Source: Verrucomicrobiaceae bacterium
Lineage (GTDB): Bacteria; Verrucomicrobiota; Verrucomicrobiia; Verrucomicrobiales; Verrucomicrobiaceae
Direction of reading: 5' to 3'
Assembly (NCBI GenBank): GCA_016713035.1
Contig: JADJPW010000001.1
Location: 372,001-436,000 of the forward strand
Length of the DNA: 64,000 bases
Shown here: positions 32,995 through 40,604 of the stretch, piece by piece
Position numbering within the stretch: the stretch's first letter is position 1
Layout: the number at the start of each line of letters is the position of its first letter
Program-made: the position numbers and the translations under genes
Notes under the pieces: generated by a model
Databases searched by the model: none
What the model was told of the DNA's origin: nothing
The model's input: only the letters and a program-made list of their open reading frames with translations

Positions 32995-34347
32995 ATGGGC
33001 ATGCTTTCTGACACTATCGCCGCGATTTCGACCGCCACTGGCGAGGCCGCCATCTCTGTGATCCGCCTCACCGGTCCTAAATCCCTGCAAATCGCCGCGC
33101 AGGCCTTCAAACTACCGGCCAATCCCCTGCCCCGCTTTGCGCATCTGGTTTCTGCGATGGATGAAACGAGAGCGGTGATCGATAGCGGGCTGTTTTTCCA
33201 CTTCGTAGCGCCTGCGAGCTACACGGGGGAGGCGGTGGTGGAGTTCCACGGCCATGGCGGGCTGCTGGTCACCCAGCGTGTGCTGGAGCGTGTGCTGGCA
33301 TGCGGGGCACGGGCGGCAGAGGCGGGTGAGTTCACCCAACGTGCTTTTTTGAATGGCAAAATGGACCTCACGCAGGCGGAGGCGGTGATGGACCTCATTC
33401 ACGCCCAGAGCACGCTGGCGCTGCGTGCGGCCAATGAGCAGCTCGGCGGGGCGATCGGTCGGGAGGCGGCAGCGATGCAGCAGGCGCTGATCCCCGTGCT
33501 GGCCCATGTGGAGGCCTTTATCGACTTCCCAGATGAGGACATCGCTCCTGAGACTGGCGCGGATCTGCTACGCCGCATCGACAGTGTGCGTGATCAGGCT
33601 AGGCGGTTGCTAGCGACCTCGGAGCAGGGCCGCATCCTCCGCCACGGTGCTCGCACGGTCATTTCCGGCTCGCCGAATGTCGGGAAAAGCAGCTTGCTGA
33701 ATCTCCTGCTCGGTTACGAGCGTGCCATCGTCAGTCCTACTGCTGGAACCACGCGTGACACCATCGAGGAAATCATCCAGGTCCACGGCATCCCCCTGCG
33801 CCTCGTCGATACAGCAGGACTGCGTGAAGCCGGGGACGACATCGAGCGCATCGGTATCGAGCGCACTCGACGGGAGCTGGACCGTGCCGATCTCATCCTG
33901 GAAGTGGTGGATGCCAGCAGATCACCGGATGAGGTGCAGCGGCTTCTTTTGCCGACAGAGGTAGCGTCTCGCAGGATCTTCATTCTGAATAAGGCCGATC
34001 TCGGGCTGCATCCTGGCTGGAGCGGCGAAAAGGATGCCATCCACCTTTCCTGCGTCTCTGGCGAGGGCATGGACACGCTGCGGGATGCGATCCGGGCCGT
34101 CATCGCACGGGCGGGCACGCTCTCCGCAGATCACCCCATAGCCATCAATGCGCGGCATCAGGCGGCCTTTGAGCGGGCCGCTGCTCGGCTCGATGCCGCC
34201 CGTGCTGCACTACAATCACAGGCTGCGCCGGAATTCCTCGCGCTGGAATTACGCGATAGCATGCAGTCCCTGGGCGAGGTGATCGGCCAGGTCGATGTGG
34301 AGCGTGTGCTCGATGTGATCTTTAGCACTTTCTGCATCGGCAAATGA
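32995..34347 (+). CDS. mnmE: tRNA uridine-5-carboxymethylaminomethyl modification GTPase MnmE
   Basis: Works with MnmG to install the cmnm5 group on wobble uridine of tRNAs. About 450 residues, standard. The start is ATG 32995, with ATG 33001 (MLSDTIAAISTATGEAAISV) equally possible. It has the folate-binding N-domain (SYTGEAVVEFHGHGG, GEFTQRAFLNGKMDLTQAEA), the G domain (G1 GSPNVGKSS, switch GTTRD, G3 DTAG, G4 NKAD) and the C-terminal motif FCIGK with the conserved Cys. The stop overlaps the next gene by ATGA, so the two are translationally coupled. Confidence 0.97.
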   Translation: MGMLSDTIAAISTATGEAAISVIRLTGPKSLQIAAQAFKLPANPLPRFAHLVSAMDETRAVIDSGLFFHFVAPASYTGEAVVEFHGHGGLLVTQRVLERVLACGARAAEAGEFTQRAFLNGKMDLTQAEAVMDLIHAQSTLALRAANEQLGGAIGREAAAMQQALIPVLAHVEAFIDFPDEDIAPETGADLLRRIDSVRDQARRLLATSEQGRILRHGARTVISGSPNVGKSSLLNLLLGYERAIVSPTAGTTRDTIEEIIQVHGIPLRLVDTAGLREAGDDIERIGIERTRRELDRADLILEVVDASRSPDEVQRLLLPTEVASRRIFILNKADLGLHPGWSGEKDAIHLSCVSGEGMDTLRDAIRAVIARAGTLSADHPIAINARHQAAFERAAARLDAARAALQSQAAPEFLALELRDSMQSLGEVIGQVDVERVLDVIFSTFCIGK

Positions 34348-35147
34348 GCAGCGGACTCGATCTGGCCTTCTGGCAGCGCCTCCTACCGGATGCGGATCAT
34401 CGTTTTCAGATGCATCTACGCCCTGGAGACGCCACACGCTTCTGGCAGCCCACGTCTGCCTCCGGCGACATCTTGGCCGAGCGCACACGCTGGCTCGCAG
34501 AGACACCTGGGCGCTACCTCTGCGTCCAAGAAGAGGCCGCAGCAGCCATCTCCGAGGTCGCAGAGGCCGTAGGCCACGCAGGAGCCACAGCGGCCACTTT
34601 GGCCACGGTGATCGAGCCAGACTGGCTGGTGCTCGCTGGGGATGAATCCCGCTTTTTCCCCGTCATCGCCGGAGCGGTCCTTTTTCCCTCCGGCTGGGCT
34701 TTGGAGGAGAAAATCGGCCTGCCGCTGCATGTGGTGCATGGACCCGTCCCCGGCCTCCAGAGTGCTCTGGGCAGCCAAATCGCCCGTTTTTTAGCCAAGC
34801 TAGCCCCCCAGGCCGCCTGGGAGCGGGACAACTGGGGCCTCAGTGCCGATCCTGGGCTCAATCACCACCCGGCGCTGCTTTTTCCGCGCCTGGATGCCCA
34901 GGCTACCCTCTCCAGCACCTGGCTGCGCCTGGAGCAGCAGATCCTCCAGCGGCTGCCCCGCACTGGGGCGGTGCTCTTTGGCATCCGAGTGACGAATCAC
35001 CGGCTCGATCAGCTCATGACCACGCATCCGACACTGGCTCCACGCCTGATCCGTGCCCTGGAGACCATGGATCGCGCCACGGCGGAGTACAAAGGCCTGG
35101 CGACAGCTCGTGGCACACTGGCCGAGCAGTTGCGCCAGTTTGAGTGA
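34344..35147 (+). CDS. DUF3445 protein (haem-dependent oxidative N-demethylase family)
   Basis: A 267-residue soluble protein of the DUF3445/HDOD-type family, in which some members are haem-dependent oxidative N-demethylases. Recognisable blocks are CVQEEAAAAISE, TLATVIEPDWLVLAG (family pattern: lvqEDw.ll), AVLFPSGWALEEKIGLPLHVVHGPVPGL, and WERDNWGLSADP. The start codon overlaps the mnmE stop (ATGA), which is unusual because mnmE is generally unrelated to demethylation. The substrate amine is unknown. The assignment rests on the ordered motif series. Confidence 0.85.
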   Translation: MSSGLDLAFWQRLLPDADHRFQMHLRPGDATRFWQPTSASGDILAERTRWLAETPGRYLCVQEEAAAAISEVAEAVGHAGATAATLATVIEPDWLVLAGDESRFFPVIAGAVLFPSGWALEEKIGLPLHVVHGPVPGLQSALGSQIARFLAKLAPQAAWERDNWGLSADPGLNHHPALLFPRLDAQATLSSTWLRLEQQILQRLPRTGAVLFGIRVTNHRLDQLMTTHPTLAPRLIRALETMDRATAEYKGLATARGTLAEQLRQFE

Positions 35148-35213
35148 ATGCACTCGGTGGTGAACATTCTCTCTTGCCACAGAGCGGTGGGGGGCACTAA
35201 AACACGCCCTCCC

Positions 35214-36545
35214 ATGAGCCCCCTCTCCCGTGAAGCAACCGTCGCCCCTGCTGGATTCAATCGCTGGCTAGTCCCGCCCGCCGCGATCGCCGTCCACATG
35301 TGTATCGGACAGGTCTATGGCTTCAGCGTCTTTAAAAAGCCCCTGGCCAAGGCCCTCGGCATCACCGCGCCGATGACCGGTGATTGGACCGAGGCAGACG
35401 TGGGCGTGGCCTACTCCATCGCACTGGCTCTGCTGGGCATCTCCGCCGCCGTCTTTGGGAAATGGGTCGAGCGCAGTGGACCGCGCAAAACCATGCTCGC
35501 CAGCATGCTATGCTTTTGCTCCGGGCTGGTGCTGGCATCCCTCGCCGTGCGCTTTCACCAGCTCTGGCTGCTTTACGCAGGATATGGGCTCATCGGCGGC
35601 ATCGGGCTCGGGCTGGGCTACATCGCCCCCGTCTCCACCTTGATGAAATGGTTTCCAGACCGACCCGGCATGGCCACGGGCATGGCGATCATGGGATTCG
35701 GCGGTGGTGCGCTCATCGGTGGACCACTGGCAGAGGAGCTCATGCAGCGCTTTGCCTCAACGACCTCCGTCGGTGCCCATGAGGCACTCCTCGTCATGGC
35801 AGGCCTGTATGCCATCTCGATGCTGTTTGGTGCCTGGATCGTCCGCGTGCCCGCAGAGGGCTGGAAACCGCAGGGCTGGGAGCCGAAGGAGCATGTGAAG
35901 CCGCTCGTCACCAATGCCAACGTGGCCGTGGACACGGCATGGAAGACACCGCAGTTCTGGCTGCTGTGGATCGTGCTCTGCATGAATGTGAGCGCAGGCA
36001 TCGGCATCCTCGGGCAGGCCTCGCCGATGATTCAGGACATGTTCGGCGTCACCGCTGCCGCAGGCGCAGGCTACGTGGGGCTGCTCTCTCTGTGCAATCT
36101 GGGCGGGCGCTTCCTCTGGTCCTCCATCTCCGACTTCCTCGGGCGGAAACTCACCTACTGCGTGTATTTCATCCTCGGAGCCGCACTCTACATGAGCGTG
36201 CCGTGGACGCAGGGCGCGGGCAATGTGACCCTCTTTGTGATCGTGACCGGGCTCATCCTCACCATGTATGGCGGCGGCTTCGCCACGATCCCAGCTTACC
36301 TACGAGATCTATTCGGCAGTTACCAAGTCGGAGCCATCCATGGCCGACTCATCACCGCATGGTCGCTAGCGGCCATCATCGGCCCGCAGCTCGTCGATCG
36401 GCTCTCCGTCGCCAATAAAAAGCTCCTACCCGCCGCCCAGGCCTACAATTCCATCTTCTACGTCATGGTCGGCCTCTTGGTGGTCGGTCTCATCGCCAAC
36501 CTCCTGGTGCGACCCGTCGATCCGAAGTATCACGTCCAAAAATAA
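35214..36545 (+). CDS. OFA-type MFS transporter (oxalate/formate antiporter family)
   Basis: A 443-residue major facilitator with 12 predicted helices; start ATG 35214 (MSPLSREATVAPAG). Family marks are the first helix AAIAVHMCIGQVYGFSVFKKPLAKALGI, the WTEADVGVAYSIALALLGISAAVFG segment, the loop 2-3 motif WVERSGPRKTML, and the helix pair AIMGFGGGALIGGPLAEEL. In the second half NLGGRFLWSSISDFLGRKLTYCV is typical of OFA members. They exchange small carboxylates such as oxalate/formate or pyruvate; the substrate here is unknown. A 53-residue companion gene follows after six bases. Confidence 0.9.
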   Translation: MSPLSREATVAPAGFNRWLVPPAAIAVHMCIGQVYGFSVFKKPLAKALGITAPMTGDWTEADVGVAYSIALALLGISAAVFGKWVERSGPRKTMLASMLCFCSGLVLASLAVRFHQLWLLYAGYGLIGGIGLGLGYIAPVSTLMKWFPDRPGMATGMAIMGFGGGALIGGPLAEELMQRFASTTSVGAHEALLVMAGLYAISMLFGAWIVRVPAEGWKPQGWEPKEHVKPLVTNANVAVDTAWKTPQFWLLWIVLCMNVSAGIGILGQASPMIQDMFGVTAAAGAGYVGLLSLCNLGGRFLWSSISDFLGRKLTYCVYFILGAALYMSVPWTQGAGNVTLFVIVTGLILTMYGGGFATIPAYLRDLFGSYQVGAIHGRLITAWSLAAIIGPQLVDRLSVANKKLLPAAQAYNSIFYVMVGLLVVGLIANLLVRPVDPKYHVQK

Positions 36546-36551
36546 CACCGC

Positions 36552-36713
36552 ATGAAGTCTCCATTCATCCTCATCGCCTGGATCTGGGTGGCAGTGCCAC
36601 TCGGCTGGGGCGTTTACCAGTCTGTGAACAAATCGCTGCCACTCTTTGGCATCGCCGCGGCCAAAAATCCACCCGCCGCCGCCGCCCCCGCTGCACCCGC
36701 CGCAGTGAAGTAG
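36552..36713 (+). CDS. MFS transporter small subunit-like membrane peptide
   Basis: A 53-residue ORF (MKSPFILIAWIWVAVPLGWG...) six bases after the MFS gene. It has one transmembrane helix (residues about 4-24), a PLGWGVYQSVNKSLPLFG motif and an Ala/Pro-rich tail. Short proteins of this pattern (hydrophobic helix, PLxWGVYxTxxKSLxLF) are known to be encoded next to OFA-type MFS carriers and are called MFS small subunits. The role is thought to be assembly or stability of the carrier. Confidence 0.75.
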   Translation: MKSPFILIAWIWVAVPLGWGVYQSVNKSLPLFGIAAAKNPPAAAAPAAPAAVK

Positions 36714-36796
36714 CACAACCACGCCACGCAGAAGTTTCGCCCGCACGGCGCAGGTTTGTTTGCTTCAGCAAAGAGACCGCGTAGAAGCAGCCCCCC

Positions 36797-37270
36797 ATGC
36801 CGCTGAATTTCATCCGCTTCAAACACGCCCGCTTCTCTGCACGCTTCCCGGACTCCTTCCGTTACTCGCGCTCGCACTACTGGATGGCAGAGGTCGAGCC
36901 CGGCCTCTGGCGTGTCGGATTCACCAAATTCGCCACCCGCATGCTCGGCGAGCTGGTGGACTGCGAGTGGAAGAGCCCCGAGGGAGCCCCCGTCGCCCCT
37001 GGCGACAACATCGGCTGGGTGGAGGGCTTCAAAGCCGCCTCCGATGTCTATTGCGTGATGCAGGGCCACTTCGCCGGAGGCAATGCGGCACTCAAAGCAG
37101 ACGCCTGCATCGTCCGCAGTGATCCCTATGAGCAAGGCTGGCTCTACGCCGTCCGTGGCAGCCCCGAGCCCGATGACCTCGATGTCCACGGCTACATCGA
37201 CTTCCTCAGCGAGAAAATCCAGCGCATGGCCGAAGAAGGCCACGGCGAAGAAGGAGCCGAGGAAGAATGA
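36797..37270 (+). CDS. glycine cleavage H-like lipoyl carrier protein
   Basis: A 157-residue protein with the GcvH fold: GLWRVGFTKFATRMLGELVDCEW, then the lipoylation hairpin GWVEGFKAASDVYCVMQGHFAGGN with the candidate lipoyl-lysine in EGFKA (canonical ESVKA), and DPYEQGWLYAV matching dPyg.GWL. The C-terminal tail is acidic (EEGHGEEGAEEE). No gcvT, gcvP or lipoate-related gene is near. It could be the H protein of glycine cleavage or a specialised lipoate-binding relative. The 83-base gap before it holds nothing recognisable. Confidence 0.82.
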   Translation: MPLNFIRFKHARFSARFPDSFRYSRSHYWMAEVEPGLWRVGFTKFATRMLGELVDCEWKSPEGAPVAPGDNIGWVEGFKAASDVYCVMQGHFAGGNAALKADACIVRSDPYEQGWLYAVRGSPEPDDLDVHGYIDFLSEKIQRMAEEGHGEEGAEEE

Positions 37271-37326
37271 GCACCACCTCAGCTCGCCGGAAGACGCGGT
37301 AGCGTTGGAAATGCGGCTCTCAGCGC

Positions 37327-38613
37327 TCAACCGAAAAGCTGTGTGACAGGGCGGCCCTTGTCGGAGACGGTGAAGGGGCGCTTGCTGGGGCTGTAGAGGA
37401 CGGTGTCGAGCGGAATGCCGAGTGCGTAGGCGATGGTGGCATTGAAGTCTGGGATGCTGACGCCGTTTTCGACGACTTTGCTGCCGATTTCATCGGTCGC
37501 GCCCCAGACCTGGCCACCACGGATGCCGCCACCTGCGAGTAGGCAGGTGAAGCCGGGTGCGTGGTGGTCGCGGCCATCGTTGGCATTGATCTCGGGGGTG
37601 CGGCCGAATTCTGTGGCGAGCACAACGAGGGTGTCTTGGAGCATGCCTCGGGATTGCAGATCTTGGAGTAGGGTGCTGAGGGCCGCATCGAGCTCTTCGC
37701 ATAGCTCTGGGACGCGGGTGAAGTTCGCGTTGTGGGTGTCCCAGGAGCCAAAGGTGACCTCAACAAAGCGCACGCCATGCTCGACGAGGCGGCGGGCAAG
37801 CAGGCAGCCCTGACCGAAGCGGTCTGTGCCGTAGTTTTGACGCAGCTTGGCATCTTCGGCACTGAGGTCGAAGGCTTTGAGCTCCTCGCTTTTCATCATC
37901 TTGAGGGCATCGTCATACATGTCGGCATAGGCGCGGACGTTCTTGGTGTTGTAGGTGCTGGCGAACTGCGCATCGAGCTGCTTGGCGACGCTGAGGCGGC
38001 TGGCAAAGCGCTCTTCGGTGAACCACTGGTTGGTTTTGACGTTGTTGATGCCGTCTTCAGGATCATTGATCATGAGTGGGGCGAAGCGGCTCTCAAAGAA
38101 GCCCGCTCCGGGATGGCGGCTGTCGTTGCCGATCATCACACTGCCGGGCAGCGTGGGATTGCCCCTGTCCTGGAATTTTTGGAGCCACGCTCCCATGAAG
38201 GGGTGGCGGATGCTGCTGCGCTGAGTGTAGCTGGTGCGCTGGTAGTAGGCCCCCTGCTCATGCGCTCCCTGGGTGGAGGACATGCCGCGCACGACGGCGA
38301 GCTTGTCCATTTGGCGGGCGATGAGGGGAATGTTGTTGGAGACTCGGATGCCATCGACGTTGGTGTTGATGACCTTGGTGAGGCCCATGATGTCGGTTTT
38401 ATCGGGCTTCGGGTCAAAGGTGTCGAGATGGCTCATGCCGCCATTCATGTAGAGATAGATCACGTTCCGTGCTGTGGCAGCCTGCTTGAGCGGTGAGGTG
38501 CCCTGCCCTGGTGCTGCGAGGATACGACTGCCTGCGGTGACGCCGAGAAAGGTCTGCGCGGCTCCGTGGACGAAGGCGCGGCGGGATAGGTCATGGCGGA
38601 GGTTCATGGTCAA
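37327..38613 (-). CDS. DUF1501 protein (stand-alone)
   Basis: A 428-residue DUF1501 protein with a Tat signal (DLSRRAFVHGAAQTFLG; ATG 38613 or 38607). The core has VIYLYMNGGMSHLDTFDPKPD, LAVVRGMSSTQGAHEQGAYY, VTFGSWDTHNANF, DTLVVLATEFGRTPEIN, DGRDHHAPGFTCLLAGGGIRGG and IPDFNATIAYALGIPLD. Unlike the two other copies in the window, no PSD1 gene is adjacent. The phosphatase-like fold is known, the function not. The gap 38614-38801 upstream of it contains nothing recognisable. Confidence 0.9.
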   Translation of the reverse strand: MTMNLRHDLSRRAFVHGAAQTFLGVTAGSRILAAPGQGTSPLKQAATARNVIYLYMNGGMSHLDTFDPKPDKTDIMGLTKVINTNVDGIRVSNNIPLIARQMDKLAVVRGMSSTQGAHEQGAYYQRTSYTQRSSIRHPFMGAWLQKFQDRGNPTLPGSVMIGNDSRHPGAGFFESRFAPLMINDPEDGINNVKTNQWFTEERFASRLSVAKQLDAQFASTYNTKNVRAYADMYDDALKMMKSEELKAFDLSAEDAKLRQNYGTDRFGQGCLLARRLVEHGVRFVEVTFGSWDTHNANFTRVPELCEELDAALSTLLQDLQSRGMLQDTLVVLATEFGRTPEINANDGRDHHAPGFTCLLAGGGIRGGQVWGATDEIGSKVVENGVSIPDFNATIAYALGIPLDTVLYSPSKRPFTVSDKGRPVTQLFG

Positions 38614-38801
38614 TTCTGTGAAGGCTGAGTTTTTTTAGAGGGGGCGCGGAAACGTGGCCTTGTGGGCGTTTTTGCATGAAATGATGCTCGATGGGGCAAA
38701 AAACTACTCCAGGCAGGTTTCTCCGCCGGTGTGTGCTGCCGGAGGTTTCTGGGGTGTGCTAGGCGTAGCTATCGGATACGCTTCGGTTTGTGCGAAGTGG
38801 C

Positions 38802-39977
38802 TCAGCTCTGGCGCACCTCGTTCACGAACTCCTCCATCAAATCCATCGCTTTGGCGATCAATTCAGGTGCTGTGGCGTAGCAGCAGCGGACGAAGCCCTC
38901 TCCTGCGCTGCTGAAGGCGCTGCCGGGGACGACGGCGACGCTCTTTTTCTGCAAAAGCTGGATGGCGAATTCTTTGCTGGTGAGGCCGGTGCTGCGGATG
39001 TCTGGGAAGACGTAGAAGGCCCCGCCGGGATTGAAGCAATGCAGGCCCATGCCATTGAGTCGGCTGACGATGAGATTGCGACGCTGCTCGTAGCTTTGGC
39101 GCATGTCTTCGTAGGCAGAGGCTCCCATTTTGAGGGCCTCAATGCCGGCCATCTGGCTCATGATGGGGGCGCAGAGCATGCAGTATTGATGGATCTTCAT
39201 CATCGCCTCCCGCAGTGGTGCGGGGGCACAGGCGTAGCCGAGGCGCCAGCCAGTCATGGCGAATGCTTTGCTAAATCCGTGCAGGAGGACGGTGCGCTCA
39301 CGCATGCCGGGGTATTCGACGATGCTTTTGTGCACGCGGCCATCGTAGAGGAGCTCGCTGTAGATTTCATCGGTGAAGACGAAGAGGTCGTGCTTCACGG
39401 CGAGGGCGGCGATTTTTTCGAGCTCCTCGTGCGGCATGATGCCGCCAGTGGGATTGGTGGGGAAATTGAGGGCGATGACTTTCGTCTTCGGTGTGATGGC
39501 TTTTTCGACATCGGCAGCCATGAGGGCGAATTCATTCTCTTCGCGGGTCTGGACGACGACGGGGACGCCATAGGCCATCTTGATGCTGGGGGAGTAGCTG
39601 ACGTAGCAGGGCTCGTGGTAGATGACTTCATCACCGGGATTTAAGACGGCACGGAAGGCGAGATCGAGCGCCTCTGAGACACCGACGGTGACGAGGATCT
39701 CCGTTTTCGGGTCGTAGGTGACGCGGAATTGCTTGGTAACGTAATCACTGATGGCGATACGCAGGGATTCGAGGCCGAGATTGGAGGTGTAGCTGGTCTG
39801 GCCTTTTTCGAGCGAGCGGATGACGGCCTCGCGGATGGGCCAAGGTGTGGGCTTGTCTGGCTCACCGACGCCGAGTGAGATGACGTCGGTGCGGCCGATG
39901 ACGAGTTCAAAGAAGTCGCGGATGCCGGAGCGCGGCAAGTCACGAATCTGGGTACAGAGTTTGCTGTCGTAATCCAT
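38802..39977 (-). CDS. class I/II pyridoxal-phosphate aminotransferase
   Basis: A 391-residue aminotransferase. The PLP lysine is in HGFSKAFAMTGWRLGYA; other fold-type I marks are SLGVGEPDKPTP, NFPTNPTGGIM (Asn binding PLP), and FTDEIYSELLYDG (Asp to pyridine nitrogen). C-terminal GGAFYVFPDI and GEGFVRCCYA complete the active site. It lies 24 bases downstream of an Lrp/AsnC regulator on the same strand, an arrangement like alaR-alaT (yugG-yugH) in Bacillus, so an alanine or other branched amino acid transaminase is a reasonable guess. Confidence 0.92.
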   Translation of the reverse strand: MDYDSKLCTQIRDLPRSGIRDFFELVIGRTDVISLGVGEPDKPTPWPIREAVIRSLEKGQTSYTSNLGLESLRIAISDYVTKQFRVTYDPKTEILVTVGVSEALDLAFRAVLNPGDEVIYHEPCYVSYSPSIKMAYGVPVVVQTREENEFALMAADVEKAITPKTKVIALNFPTNPTGGIMPHEELEKIAALAVKHDLFVFTDEIYSELLYDGRVHKSIVEYPGMRERTVLLHGFSKAFAMTGWRLGYACAPAPLREAMMKIHQYCMLCAPIMSQMAGIEALKMGASAYEDMRQSYEQRRNLIVSRLNGMGLHCFNPGGAFYVFPDIRSTGLTSKEFAIQLLQKKSVAVVPGSAFSSAGEGFVRCCYATAPELIAKAMDLMEEFVNEVRQS

Positions 39978-40001
39978 GGTTGGTGGTTCCTCGGCAAAAG
40001 A

Positions 40002-40481
40002 TTATGCACTCACGGGGAGACGTGCTTCGTCATCGCCGGGATTGACGAAGAAGCCGCCTTCTTTGTAGGCCTTGAGCTGAAAGCGTGTGGCCGTGCTGAG
40101 GACGCCGCCGAGTGTGGAGAGCTTTTCAGCGACGAAATTCGCCACATCGAGCAGGTCTTTGCCCTCGACAATCACAGCGAGGTCATAGCCGCCACTCATG
40201 AGGAAACATTCGCGGACTTGATCAAATTTAGCGATGCGTTTCGCCAGCCGGTCAAAGCCCCCATCACGCTCAGGAGTGATGCGCACTTCGATGAGGGCGG
40301 TGACGCCACGGTGGCCTGCTTTGAGTCGATCGACGACGGCGCTATAACCCAAAATGGTGCCATCGGCCTCTGCAGCGGCGATGCGGGTAGTGACTTCATT
40401 CTCGCTGATGCCGAGGAGGCGTGCCATCTCCACCGGAGTGCGGCGTGAGTTGTTGTGAAGGAGTTCGATAAGCGGGTCCAT
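40002..40481 (-). CDS. Lrp/AsnC family transcriptional regulator
   Basis: A 159-residue Lrp/AsnC protein: an N-terminal winged helix (RRTPVEMARLLGISENEVTTRIAAAEADGTILGY), a linking strand, then the RAM/AsnC ligand domain (GVTALIEVRITPERDGGFDRLAKRI, RECFLMSGGYDLAVIVEGKDL). Such regulators sense amino acids as octamers. It is first in an operon with the aminotransferase 24 bases downstream and probably controls it. It is divergent from the ABC exporter gene with a 123-base gap. Confidence 0.94.
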   Translation of the reverse strand: MDPLIELLHNNSRRTPVEMARLLGISENEVTTRIAAAEADGTILGYSAVVDRLKAGHRGVTALIEVRITPERDGGFDRLAKRIAKFDQVRECFLMSGGYDLAVIVEGKDLLDVANFVAEKLSTLGGVLSTATRFQLKAYKEGGFFVNPGDDEARLPVSA

Positions 40482-40604
40482 GGTAGGAAGGGCTAGGATG
40501 ATAGCGAGTGAAGAGGATTTGAACAGCGGGAAACTGAGGCTGAGTAAAATGTTGAGCGGCAGGCCTGCTCGGGGTTAGGTAGTCGTTTCTCCACACGCTC
40601 CCGC

